Source: Nostoc sp. UHCC 0702 (GTDB lineage Bacteria; Cyanobacteriota; Cyanobacteriia; Cyanobacteriales; Nostocaceae). From it: DNA of 64,000 nt. This document shows positions 44,928 through 53,972 of the stretch, in pieces; position 1 is the stretch's first letter; each line of letters starts with the position of its first letter. The DNA lies in contig CP071065.1 of the NCBI GenBank assembly GCA_017164015.1, positions 2,322,501-2,386,500 on the forward strand, written 5' to 3'. The position numbers were made by a program, and so were the translations under genes. A model generated the notes under the pieces. That model had not been told where the DNA came from and made no database searches. It worked only from the letters and a program-made list of their open reading frames with translations.

Positions 44928-45060
44928 GGGGCAGGGGGGCAATGGGGGGATGAGGGGGATGAGGGGGATGAGGGGGATGAGGGGGAGAATAAGTAAACCA
45001 ATTCCCAATTACCAATTACCAATTACCAATTACCAATTCCCTATTCCCCAGTCCCCAATT
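44928..45060. repeat. GGGGGATGA and ACCAATT arrays between NRPS and radical SAM genes
   Basis: Four to five GGGGGATGA nonamers are followed by ACCAATTACCAATT heptamers. This tract fills the whole gap between the two genes and forms the leader of the NRPS. Confidence 0.9.
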
Positions 45061-45061
45061 C

Positions 45062-46630
45062 TCATTTCGCAGATATTACACTTACTTGTGTTTCTGCTTT
45101 TTGGGCTAAAAATTCCGCCAGTTGGGCTTCTATTTGGTTGCGAACGATTTGCCGATATTCGATAAAATGCTCGCTGTAAGCACACATTCTCATGTAGTGA
45201 TCCCAAACGGCTGGGTTGTTTTTGATAATACTAAATAAATATTGCCAGAATTTCCAGCGGGTTTTACGTTTGAAACCTTGGCGCCACATCACTATTAATA
45301 ATGCTCGTAATTCTATCCAACTAGGCATTTTAAAGCTTGCTCTGAATTTAGGCGCACCCATCTTTAAAAAACAGCGATAGCTACGCTCTAAATAACACTC
45401 TGGATCGTACAATTCCCAAAAGGCTTCGATGTATTCTCTGACGATTTCTTCTATGGGTCGAGTGGGGATAAAGTTCACTACGCTGGTTTGGTTGATGTTG
45501 GCATCTTTACTCACCAAGCGCCCTTCTTTTTCTAATCGATGCCAAAGGGCGGTGTTGGGTAAGGCTTGCAACATGGTGAAAAAGGCTTCGGGAATGGCTG
45601 TTTGTTTGACAAACTCGATAATTCGTGTACCAGCCCCAGATTTTTCGCCGTCAAAGCCGACAATAAACCCAGCCATCGGACACAACCCCGCCCTGGTAAT
45701 GATGTCTACAGCCTCAACTAAGGGGTTCCGCATATTTTGGAATTTCTTGGTGAGATGCAAACTCTCTTCGTCTGGTGTCTCAATTCCCATAAATACGGAA
45801 TTGAAGTTACATTCCACCATCATCTCTAACAATTCTGGGTCTTGCGCTAAGTCAACGGAGGCTTCGGTGGCAAAGTTAAAGGGATATTTATGTTCTGCTT
45901 GCCAAATTTTTAACTCTGTGAGTAGCAGTTTGACGTTGCGTTTATTGCCGATAAAGTTGTCGTCTACCATGAAAATTCCCCCACGCCAACCTAAATTGTA
46001 GAGACAATCTAATTCTGCAAGTAGTTGGGCTGGGTTTTTGGTACGGGGTTTGCGACCATAGAGGACGATGATATCACAAAACTCGCATTGAAAAGGACAC
46101 CCACGCGAAAACTGGATAGACATTGAGCCGTAAGCATCCATTTCCAGCAGGTCGAAGCGCGGGATGGGGGTGTTGGTGACATCGGGCTTTTCGCCATCAG
46201 CATGAAATGTGCCGGTGCGATCGCCTTTTTCTATGGCCTCTATAAACATGGGTAGGGTAATTTCCCCTTCATCCAAAATCATGAAGTCCACACCAGCAGC
46301 TTTCGCTTCTTCTGGTAAAGATGTGGGATAAGGACCGCCCACAGCTACCAGTTTGCCGCGCTGCTTGGCTGCTTGAATTTGGTCGAGGAAATCTTGCTTT
46401 TGAACTATCATGGCTGAGAGAATCACCACTTCTGCCCATTGCCACTCTGCTTCTGTGACAGGGCGAATATTTCTGTCTACAAGTTTGAATTCCCACTCTT
46501 GAGGTAAGATAGCCGCCACGGTGACTAAGCCCAAGGGGGGTTGTAAGACTTTGCGATTAAATAATTCTAAAGTTTTGTCGTATGACCAAAAAGTTTTGGG
46601 AAATTCGGGATAAATCAGTAAAGCTCGCAT
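45062..46630 (-). CDS. B12-binding radical SAM protein
   Basis: This 522-residue protein has an N-terminal cobalamin-binding Rossmann domain (about 1-145: LLIYPEFPKTFWSYD, VGGPYPTSLPEE, DFMILDEGE). A radical SAM barrel follows with the CxxxCxxC cluster in QFSRGCPFQCEFCD (about 178-192) and the family's C-terminal helical region. Such enzymes perform C-methylation or rearrangements using cobalamin and SAM-derived radicals. It lies upstream of the NRPS on the same strand with a 140-bp repeat-filled gap, so a common transcript is possible. In the cluster it could methylate an unactivated carbon; it could also be an unrelated lipid-modifying enzyme. The start ATG 46630 abuts a large repeat array. 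Confidence 0.9.
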   Translation of the reverse strand: MRALLIYPEFPKTFWSYDKTLELFNRKVLQPPLGLVTVAAILPQEWEFKLVDRNIRPVTEAEWQWAEVVILSAMIVQKQDFLDQIQAAKQRGKLVAVGGPYPTSLPEEAKAAGVDFMILDEGEITLPMFIEAIEKGDRTGTFHADGEKPDVTNTPIPRFDLLEMDAYGSMSIQFSRGCPFQCEFCDIIVLYGRKPRTKNPAQLLAELDCLYNLGWRGGIFMVDDNFIGNKRNVKLLLTELKIWQAEHKYPFNFATEASVDLAQDPELLEMMVECNFNSVFMGIETPDEESLHLTKKFQNMRNPLVEAVDIITRAGLCPMAGFIVGFDGEKSGAGTRIIEFVKQTAIPEAFFTMLQALPNTALWHRLEKEGRLVSKDANINQTSVVNFIPTRPIEEIVREYIEAFWELYDPECYLERSYRCFLKMGAPKFRASFKMPSWIELRALLIVMWRQGFKRKTRWKFWQYLFSIIKNNPAVWDHYMRMCAYSEHFIEYRQIVRNQIEAQLAEFLAQKAETQVSVISAK

Positions 46631-46650
46631 TTTATTCAGCTCTGAATAAT

Positions 46651-46821
46651 GGTAATTGGTAATTGGTAATTGGTAATTGGTAATTGGTAATTGGTAATTG
46701 GTAATTGGTAATTGGTAATTGGTAATTGGTAATGGGTAATGGGTAATGGGTAATTGGTAATGGGTAATTGGTAATTGGTAATTGGTAATTGGTAATTGGG
46801 AATTGGTAATTGGTAATTGGG
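46651..46821. repeat. GGTAATT heptamer array, about 24 copies
   Basis: An array of GGTAATT units with some GGTAATG and GGGAATT variants starts about 20 bp upstream of the radical SAM start codon. The same heptamer forms the core of the element A family. The region 46822-46976 holds no gene. Confidence 0.95.
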
Positions 46822-46976
46822 CAGAAAAATTTTTTATCCTTTTGTATTAAGTTAGCGAACCTTTGATATTCACGGGTAAACCTTTGAGCTTTGTGAATGA
46901 ACCTTTGATATTCATTCTGGAATTATTGCATTCGATGTTAATTAAACTTAGGGATTTTTAACCAATAAATTATCTA

Positions 46977-47103
46977 TCTTGTGGGATGGGTGTCCTCACC
47001 CGTCCCATCAGGGCGGGCAGGATGCCCACCCCACAAGAAAATTTGAGATATTTTCTATTTGTCAGTTCCTTAAATGTACTCTGCCTCCTGCCTCCTGCCT
47101 CCT
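46977..47103. repeat. GC-rich repeat family D, copy 2, and CTGCCTC repeats
   Basis: TCTTGTGGGATGGGTGTCCT ... GGGCGGGCAGGATGCCCACC CCACAAGA (46977-47040) can fold into a stable hairpin just downstream of the flavoprotein gene and may terminate it. Three CTGCCTC heptamers at 47082-47103 abut its stop codon. Confidence 0.7.
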
Positions 47104-48391
47104 AATCACCAAATAGCTGCTTTAAATAATCGTTCATAAAGACTCCTGTGGGATCTAATTTGCGCCGGATGGAATGAAATTCATCCCACATGGGATACAG
47201 TTGACTCAGTTCTTTTGCTGTGCGGGTATGTAGTTTACCCCAATGTGGTCTACCTTGATGGTTCCTAAAAATCGCTTCTACTCCGTCAAAGTAGGTTTTG
47301 TAGGGCATACCTTTGTACATGTGAACGGCTATAAAGGCGCTGTCACGCTGATAGGCGGGACTCAAGTATATGTTATCGCCTTTTACGCAACGGTACTCGA
47401 CTGGAAAGTGTACAGCAATGTTTTTGCGGCTGACAAATTCTTTAATCTCGCGCAAGCAGTCGGGGCCTTGCTGTTTTGGTACTGCGTACTCCATCTCATA
47501 AAATCGCACTAGACGAGGTGTGGGAAAAATCTGGTAGCTGTAATTTGTGGTTTCTCCTTGAGAAACTAATTCTGCTGATAATTTACTGACGGCTTTACAC
47601 ATGGATGGTAAAAAGCGGCAGAGTTCGCACAATACCCAAAAAACACCGTTTTCTAAGATTACGTCGTTTAATATGTGTTCGATGCGGGAGGATTTAATCG
47701 CTGCATCTGTCAAATCTTGCGTTTTGATTAATACTTGTTCTGTATGGGGAAACCACCAAAATTCGTAGTGTCTGTGTTGGTCTGCAATTGACTCAAGTTC
47801 ATTTAAGCAAGTTGTTAAGTTGGTGCTGCGTCGCACTTCACGCAGGCGATAGGTAGGCTTTAGCTTCATGCGAATTTTGGCAAAGATACCCAAACAACCA
47901 AGTGATACTTGCGCGGCTTGGAAAATCTCCGGGTTGTGATTTGCAGAACATTCTAAAATTTTGCCGTCGGCTGTAACTAAGGTGAAACCTAGGGCTTGGG
48001 TTGACATGATGCCTAAGTTTGTGCCTGTTCCGTGGGTACCTGTGGCGATCGCACCTGCTAATGATTGAGAATCTATATCACCCTGGTTTTCTAGTCCCAA
48101 ACCGTAGTCTGCGAGTAATTTACCCAAGGTATAAATTTTAGTGGCTGCTAATATACTGGCTGTTTCACCTTCCACAAGTTCAACACCTTGGAGCTGCCCA
48201 AGAGATATCATCGTGCTATTAGTTGCTGCCACTGGAGTAAAGGAATGTCCACTACCAACTACACGCAGTGAACGCCCAGATGCTACATGGGAGTGGACAA
48301 TTTCAGCAAGTTCTTCGATACTAGTTGGTTGTAAGAATTCCTGCGGTTGGCACTTAACTAATTGGGCCCAGTTTTTCCAGCTTTTGCTCAT
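47102..48391 (-). CDS. FAD-linked oxidoreductase, sugar-1,4-lactone oxidase (ALO/GULO) family
   Basis: This 429-residue protein starts from MSKSWKNWAQLVKCQP. An FAD PCMH domain (about 15-185) has VVGSGHSFTPVA (flavin-linking His region) and AIATGTHGTG. The C-terminal ALO domain contains FWWFPHTEQVLIKT and RPHWGKLHT, the family's H-W-G-K active-site motif. These enzymes oxidise aldonolactones or related polyols with O2. The frame is open to 48454, but those 21 extra residues come from a palindromic repeat, so the ATG at 48391 is preferred. It lies between the FAAL fusion gene and the radical SAM gene on one strand, and is a probable oxidative tailoring enzyme of the cluster. Confidence 0.88.
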   Translation of the reverse strand: MSKSWKNWAQLVKCQPQEFLQPTSIEELAEIVHSHVASGRSLRVVGSGHSFTPVAATNSTMISLGQLQGVELVEGETASILAATKIYTLGKLLADYGLGLENQGDIDSQSLAGAIATGTHGTGTNLGIMSTQALGFTLVTADGKILECSANHNPEIFQAAQVSLGCLGIFAKIRMKLKPTYRLREVRRSTNLTTCLNELESIADQHRHYEFWWFPHTEQVLIKTQDLTDAAIKSSRIEHILNDVILENGVFWVLCELCRFLPSMCKAVSKLSAELVSQGETTNYSYQIFPTPRLVRFYEMEYAVPKQQGPDCLREIKEFVSRKNIAVHFPVEYRCVKGDNIYLSPAYQRDSAFIAVHMYKGMPYKTYFDGVEAIFRNHQGRPHWGKLHTRTAKELSQLYPMWDEFHSIRRKLDPTGVFMNDYLKQLFGD

Positions 48392-48429
48392 AAGTAGTCC
48401 CCATGAACTGCGTGTAGTGGATGAAAACC

Positions 48430-48466
48430 CTTTGTGTCTTGGTGGTAAAACCACTAAGACACAAAG
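48430..48466. repeat. 16-bp-stem palindrome (family E), between two cluster genes
   Basis: CTTTGTGTCTTGGTGG and CCACTAAGACACAAAG pair with one G-T around a 5-nt loop. It starts two bases past the stop of the FAAL fusion gene and precedes the flavoprotein start, so it could attenuate or terminate transcription between them. Confidence 0.8.
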
Positions 48467-48467
48467 A

Positions 48468-51400
48468 TTATACCTTCACTCCATACTCAGGACAAATTCT
48501 AGCTAATTCTTGAGCGATCGCATCTAAGGTCAAGCGAATTTGCTTTTCGCTATGAGTACAATTGATGAAGAAGCGTAAACGCGCTGCATTCTCTGCTACT
48601 GAGGGATAAATCATTGGTTGGACGTTGATCCCACGTTCAAAAAGTGCTTGTGAAAGTTGGATGCTTTGTGAGGAGTTGCCGATAATTACCGGAATTACAG
48701 GTGAATCTTTAGACATTCCTGTATCTATGTTGTATTTACGGGCTAGTTTTAAAAAGAGTTTGGCGCGATTTTGCAGTTTCACTACTCGCTGTGGTTCGGC
48801 TTTGAGTACTTGAATGGCTGTCAAGGCGGCGGCGGCGTTGGCTGGTGTGATGCCAACGCTATACAAAAAGCCTGGGGCCGTATATTTTAGGTATTCCACT
48901 AATGCTTTGCTACCTGCAATGTAGCCACCACAACTGGCAAAGGCTTTGCTTAAGGTACCCATCCACAAATCGACATCGCTGGGGTCAATATTGAAATACT
49001 CGCCAATGCCACGGCCGTGTTTTCCTAACACACCGATGGAATGGGCCTCATCTATCATCAGGAATACTTTGTGGCGCTTCTTGATTTCGATAAACTGGGG
49101 TAGATTGGGAATGTCGCCATCGACGCTGTACACGCCTTCTATGACTACTAACACTCTTTGAAATTCGGTTCGGCGATCGCTTAATATTTTATCGAGTGAC
49201 TCCCAGTTGTTGTGTGGGAAGGGGAGAGTCTTGGCACCAGATAATGAGCAACCCTCTAAAACACTGTTGTGGATGAGTGAGTCGTACACTATTAAGTCTT
49301 TCGACCCAAATAAATGCCCGATGGTGGTGACATTGGTGGCGTGTCCACTGACATAAACGATACAGTCTTCAGCGCCTACAAGTTCTGCCAGTTCCTTTTC
49401 TAGTTCTTGGTGTAACGGCTTTTCACCTGACACCACACGACTGGCTGAGACAGTGGTACCATAACGAGCGATCGCTTCAGTAGCTGCACTAGTCACTAAG
49501 GGATCGCCACACATGCCCAAGTAGTTGTAACTGGAGTAATTAATTAATTCCTGCCCGTTAATAATTATCGTGTTATCAGCTACTTTTTCATGTATTTTAA
49601 AATAGGGGTTTCCACCCATCGATTCTATTTGTTCAAGTCGCTCTTTGAGATTGCGGTACTCTGGGGAAAGGTCAAAGTTATAGTATTCGGGCGGAATTTC
49701 CGTTTGTATCGGTTGAATATTGTTGTCTGGATATTTGGTTCTGCCATTACTAGTTGCTTTTGATGACACTTCATTTATACCAAGTGAATTAGTTACAACG
49801 GGAATCTCTATTTCTTGGGCTAGATGTTCGGCCAGGCTGGCAATGCTGGGGTAGTCCCATGTACTATTGGCTGAAAGTTCGCGTTCTAACCAATTACCCA
49901 AATCACTAACAAGTTTGACTCCGGTGACTGAATCTAGCCCATATTCAGCAAAGGACTTGTGAATATCAATGGCATCCAACTCGACTGCTAATTCGTTGGC
50001 TATCCATTTTGTTAACCAATTTTGAATCGATTCAGCAGTGTAAAGAGATGGAAAATTTGTTGCCAAACCTTTACCATTCAAACTGATGGCTTCCCCAGAG
50101 TGATTAATCAAAGTTGGACTTGCTGCTGAATTTTGACGCAGTAACTCGTCAACTGCATGATCTTCACCAAATACTGTTTGTTCTAAATCCCCAATTGCTT
50201 GGGCATAGCTGGATACAAGATTTGTGGTTTGCTTGGCACTCAGCACGACAAATTCATCTGGTGTACCCATTAATGCTCTATTCAGTGTCAAATCAAACTT
50301 CATTTGTGTCCATTCCACAGCCCGGCCGATTGCTGGGGATTGGTTGGACTGATATGCTTTTTGCACTGCTGCAAGCATTATGGCATATGTAGCTAATTCC
50401 CCAATTAAAACAGATGCCCAACGACTTGCCGAGGAACGCTCACCAAAAGCAGAATTTGCTGCACAACGAGCATTAATGCTTTGGGCAGCATCTTGCAAAC
50501 GATTCGAGACAGCTGGCGCTGCTAAAGTATGAGAGAGAAAATAATCTAGTTCCTTGCTGCTGTGTAAAACTCGCGATCCCAGGAACATGTTCAGCGTTTC
50601 CGTAGGCCCTTCAAAAATGCGGAAGAGTCTCGCATCTCGAAGCATCTGGGGTGCAATATTATTTTCCAGATAGCCACGACCCCCCAGCAGTTGCACCAGG
50701 GTATCAGTAGCTTTCCACAAGAATTCTGGCCCTGAAGTTTTACAAGCTACATACGCCTCTTCGGGTACATTCTGCCCTGCATCCAGTAAATCTGCTATCA
50801 AATTAACTAGTGTTTCTACCGAAGTAATGGCTGCTGTCACTTCACTAAACCGCGCCAATGTCACCGGATTTTCTAGCAAACTCCCAGTAGCGATAGAACG
50901 CCGAGTTGCATAACGGTGCATGAGTTGTGCTACTCGTTTCATCCCCCCCACACTGATGGCCCCTAAACCCAACCGAGCAAACATGAATGTATCCTGGGCG
51001 ACTTCCATCCCTGCTCCTGGTCGCCAAAGCAGATGGCTGGGTTCTACTGGTACATCGTTGAGATAGATAGTATTTTGCACCATGCCCCGCATTCCCATGG
51101 TCAAAGCTTCGGGGCCAATTCGCAAGCCTGGTGTTCCTTGACGTACAACAAAAGCAGTCATGCCACTCGATTGTCCGTTAGCATCTAAAAGTTGGACAAA
51201 AACGTTAATGACACCAGCCCAAGCAGCCGAACCACTCCAAATTTTCGTACCATGCAATTGCCAGCCACCCTTACCATTGGCCACAGCTGTGGCTGAAATG
51301 GCTCTAGGGTTCGAGCCTGCACCGGGTTCTGTGATTGCCAGTGCAGCCATTTCCCGACCAGAGGAAAGTACGGGTAAAAGTTCATCTTTGAGCGCTTGTG

Positions 51401-53519
51401 TGGCGTAACGTTGGATGGGACGAATACCCAAAGTATTATTGCCACCGACAAAGGTCGCCAGTGTTAAATCGCTGGCGGCAATTTGTTCAATGACGCGCAT
51501 GATGTCGCGGTTGGTGAGTGCCAGTCCTCCGTAATTTTCAGGTACTTGCATCCCCAAAAGGCCGCGATTGCCAAAATCAAGTACAATATGCGGTGGTATG
51601 GAACGACGCTCATCAATGAGACGAGAATTAATGCGTTCATTGGCGTAACTGCGAAACCAATCGATAACATCGTTTGCCCGCTGTTTGCTAATTTCCGCAA
51701 CTGATGCCGATAAATACATTTGTGGTTCTGAATAACTGAGAGGTTCTGTAGAGATTTGCTCAGAAATATTTTTTACTATATTTTTGGTACTGGAAGTATA
51801 CAAAACATCTAAACTGCCAGCTAAAAAGCCAGCTTGACAACTGAGGCGTTGAATTTTACCACTAGAAGTTTTCGGGATGCGGCCAGTTTTCAACAGCACC
51901 ACGCCATAGACTTCTAGTTCTAATGCGTGCCATATTGCCTGACGGATAGCTTTTGCTACTTCGTCCAATTCTCCATTCCGTAAGTAACTGCGCTCTACCT
52001 CACAAGCCACTACTAAGCGTTCACTGCCATCAACTTCAACTGCAAAGGCAGCGCTGGCGCTTGGTCGCAAAGCTGGGTGACTTGTTTGGGCAGCCAGTTC
52101 AATATCTTGGGGGTAATGATTGCGACCCCGGATCACAATTAAGTCTTTAATGCGACCTGTAACAAATAGTTCACCATTTTGCAAAAAGCCCAAATCTCCA
52201 GTACGCAGAAATGGGCCATCACCTGTATCTTGCAAGTATGCACCGAAGGTATTTTCCGTCTCAACAGGTCGCCTCCAGTAACCACCAGCCACGCTAGAAC
52301 CGGAAACCCAGATTTCACCGATTTGATTCGGGGCGCAAGTAGTTAATGTTTCCGGGTGGGCTATAACAATTTGTTGTTCTAGGATGGCTCGACCACAGCT
52401 AACAATTTTCTGGACTTTTCCATTTTCTGCTTTTGATAGAAGTACTTGGTTTTGCTCTAAAGCTTCGGTCTGCACTTTTACAACTACAGGTGCCGCAGCT
52501 TTCAGTCCACCAGAAACAAATAATGTTGCTTCTGCCAGCCCGTAACATGGGTAAAATGCTTTTTGGGAAAATCCACATTCAGCAAAGGCATTTGTGAATT
52601 GTTCCATAGTTTCGGCGCGTACCTTTTCGGCTCCATTGAAAGCCACCTCCCAGCTACTCAGGTCAAGATTTAACCGCTGTTCGGGAGTAATTTTGCTGAC
52701 ACACAAGTCATAAGCAAAATTGGGGCCGCCGCTGGTGGTGGCTTTGTAGCGAGAAATCGCTTCTAACCAACGCACAGGACGCTGTAAAAAAGCTACTGGT
52801 GACATGAGAATGCATGGCACACCCATATACAAAGGTTGCAGCACATTGCCAATTAAACCCATGTCATGGTATAAAGGCAACCAACCGACAACTATGGTTT
52901 GCTGGGTATGTTGAAATCCTTGCTGGATTAATAATTGATTGTGCAGGAGATTTTGATGGCTGACCATTACTCCTTTGGGAGCAGCGGTGGAGCCGGAAGT
53001 ATACTGAAGAAATGCCAGTGTGTCGCTATTAACCTTGGTTGCCTGCCAATCAGGAGCAAGGTTGCTGGTAATATTGTCGGTAGCTAGCCAATGTAAAGCT
53101 GCTAGTTCTGGCTCTTGTTGAAAGCTGTGTTCAATATTGGTGAAGACAGATGTTGTGGTGAGTGCGAAAGCAGCCTGTGCGTCAGCCACTATGGCTTGCA
53201 ACCGATTCATGCGTTGGTTGCGTCGCGGTGGATACACAGGAACGGCAATCACTCCAGCATACAAACACCCAAAAAAAGCAGTAATAAATTCTATTCCAGG
53301 CGGGTAGAGTAGGAGTGCCCTTTCTCCAGTAGCTTTCATGCTCTTCAGCACCACAGCAATAGCTTTTGCCTTTTGGTCTAACTCTTGATAGGTTAGGCTG
53401 ACTTGTTCTGTTTCTGTGTTGTGCAAAAAGGTAAATGCCAGTTGGTTTGGTTGGGAGAGCGCCCGATCGCACAATATATCTACTAAACTGGAGAATTTAA
53501 CGAGATTTTCTAAAAGCAA
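48468..53519 (-). CDS. fusion enzyme: fatty acyl-AMP ligase, acyl-CoA dehydrogenase, acyl carrier protein, alpha-oxoamine synthase
   Basis: A 1683-residue chain. Residues about 1-585: FAAL (FLQYTSGSTAAPKG, GWLPLYHDMGLIG, RTGDLGFL, IVIRGRNHYPQDIE) activates a fatty acid. About 600-1000: acyl-CoA dehydrogenase (ITEPGAGSNPRA, GGRGYLENNIAPQMLRDAR, FEGPTE) for alpha,beta-desaturation. About 1165-1240: carrier protein with Ser1197 in GLDSVTG. About 1270-1683: PLP-dependent alpha-oxoamine synthase (VYVSGHATNVTT, DEAHSIGVLG, Lys1525 in GTLSKAFASCGGYIAG), which condenses an acyl thioester with an amino acid, losing CO2. A TTG start at 53519 is supported by AGGGGAG seven bases upstream. It is the likely starter enzyme of the cluster, giving a sphingoid-like amino ketone. 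Confidence 0.95.
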   Translation of the reverse strand: MLLENLVKFSSLVDILCDRALSQPNQLAFTFLHNTETEQVSLTYQELDQKAKAIAVVLKSMKATGERALLLYPPGIEFITAFFGCLYAGVIAVPVYPPRRNQRMNRLQAIVADAQAAFALTTTSVFTNIEHSFQQEPELAALHWLATDNITSNLAPDWQATKVNSDTLAFLQYTSGSTAAPKGVMVSHQNLLHNQLLIQQGFQHTQQTIVVGWLPLYHDMGLIGNVLQPLYMGVPCILMSPVAFLQRPVRWLEAISRYKATTSGGPNFAYDLCVSKITPEQRLNLDLSSWEVAFNGAEKVRAETMEQFTNAFAECGFSQKAFYPCYGLAEATLFVSGGLKAAAPVVVKVQTEALEQNQVLLSKAENGKVQKIVSCGRAILEQQIVIAHPETLTTCAPNQIGEIWVSGSSVAGGYWRRPVETENTFGAYLQDTGDGPFLRTGDLGFLQNGELFVTGRIKDLIVIRGRNHYPQDIELAAQTSHPALRPSASAAFAVEVDGSERLVVACEVERSYLRNGELDEVAKAIRQAIWHALELEVYGVVLLKTGRIPKTSSGKIQRLSCQAGFLAGSLDVLYTSSTKNIVKNISEQISTEPLSYSEPQMYLSASVAEISKQRANDVIDWFRSYANERINSRLIDERRSIPPHIVLDFGNRGLLGMQVPENYGGLALTNRDIMRVIEQIAASDLTLATFVGGNNTLGIRPIQRYATQALKDELLPVLSSGREMAALAITEPGAGSNPRAISATAVANGKGGWQLHGTKIWSGSAAWAGVINVFVQLLDANGQSSGMTAFVVRQGTPGLRIGPEALTMGMRGMVQNTIYLNDVPVEPSHLLWRPGAGMEVAQDTFMFARLGLGAISVGGMKRVAQLMHRYATRRSIATGSLLENPVTLARFSEVTAAITSVETLVNLIADLLDAGQNVPEEAYVACKTSGPEFLWKATDTLVQLLGGRGYLENNIAPQMLRDARLFRIFEGPTETLNMFLGSRVLHSSKELDYFLSHTLAAPAVSNRLQDAAQSINARCAANSAFGERSSASRWASVLIGELATYAIMLAAVQKAYQSNQSPAIGRAVEWTQMKFDLTLNRALMGTPDEFVVLSAKQTTNLVSSYAQAIGDLEQTVFGEDHAVDELLRQNSAASPTLINHSGEAISLNGKGLATNFPSLYTAESIQNWLTKWIANELAVELDAIDIHKSFAEYGLDSVTGVKLVSDLGNWLERELSANSTWDYPSIASLAEHLAQEIEIPVVTNSLGINEVSSKATSNGRTKYPDNNIQPIQTEIPPEYYNFDLSPEYRNLKERLEQIESMGGNPYFKIHEKVADNTIIINGQELINYSSYNYLGMCGDPLVTSAATEAIARYGTTVSASRVVSGEKPLHQELEKELAELVGAEDCIVYVSGHATNVTTIGHLFGSKDLIVYDSLIHNSVLEGCSLSGAKTLPFPHNNWESLDKILSDRRTEFQRVLVVIEGVYSVDGDIPNLPQFIEIKKRHKVFLMIDEAHSIGVLGKHGRGIGEYFNIDPSDVDLWMGTLSKAFASCGGYIAGSKALVEYLKYTAPGFLYSVGITPANAAAALTAIQVLKAEPQRVVKLQNRAKLFLKLARKYNIDTGMSKDSPVIPVIIGNSSQSIQLSQALFERGINVQPMIYPSVAENAARLRFFINCTHSEKQIRLTLDAIAQELARICPEYGVKV

Positions 53520-53972
53520 ATTTTGACTCCCCTGAAATTCTAAATTCAGCTAGCAACTTTCATGTCTTTAAATTTACCAAGATTACCTTAAAAAGGGACT
53601 TGGCAGTTAATCAAACAGACACTAAGATACTTAGCTAGTTCCCGCGCGTGGAGTTCAGCAATATGGTAAACTCTTACGCATTTAAATTACACATTCTTTT
53701 GTGTTTGGCAGTCAAAAGTCAAAAGTCCAAAACAATTATTGACTCTTGACTCTTGACGACCCTAACAAGTAAATCTGCAATCTCGTTGTGTTTTAGCTTA
53801 CTATGATTGCCTTTAATCAAGTTCGTTAATGCATATTAGGCTCTATTTGTACAGTGTGTATTTATAAAAAATTGGGCAAAAAATCCCTGTATCTAGAAGA
53901 ATTATTGTATCAGTATTGTTGAGGGGATGTGCGAGAAGTTGTAATTACATAAACTAGAAAGCCAAGGTGATA
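53520..53972. other. intergenic with AGTCAAA palindromic repeat
   Basis: There is no gene. AGTCAAAAGTCAAAAGTC (53710-53727) faces GACTCTTGACTCTTGAC (53741-53757), with CTTACGCA and TTTGTGTTTGGC outside. The layout mirrors the MITE at 6263-6407, but the AGGACTTACGC ends are degraded. Confidence 0.6.

Noticed and set aside
44937..45015. N-terminal extension of the NRPS (HPPHPPHPP)
   Set aside because: It is the translation of GGGGGATGA units. The family start MSESLSYSQ lies at 44919.
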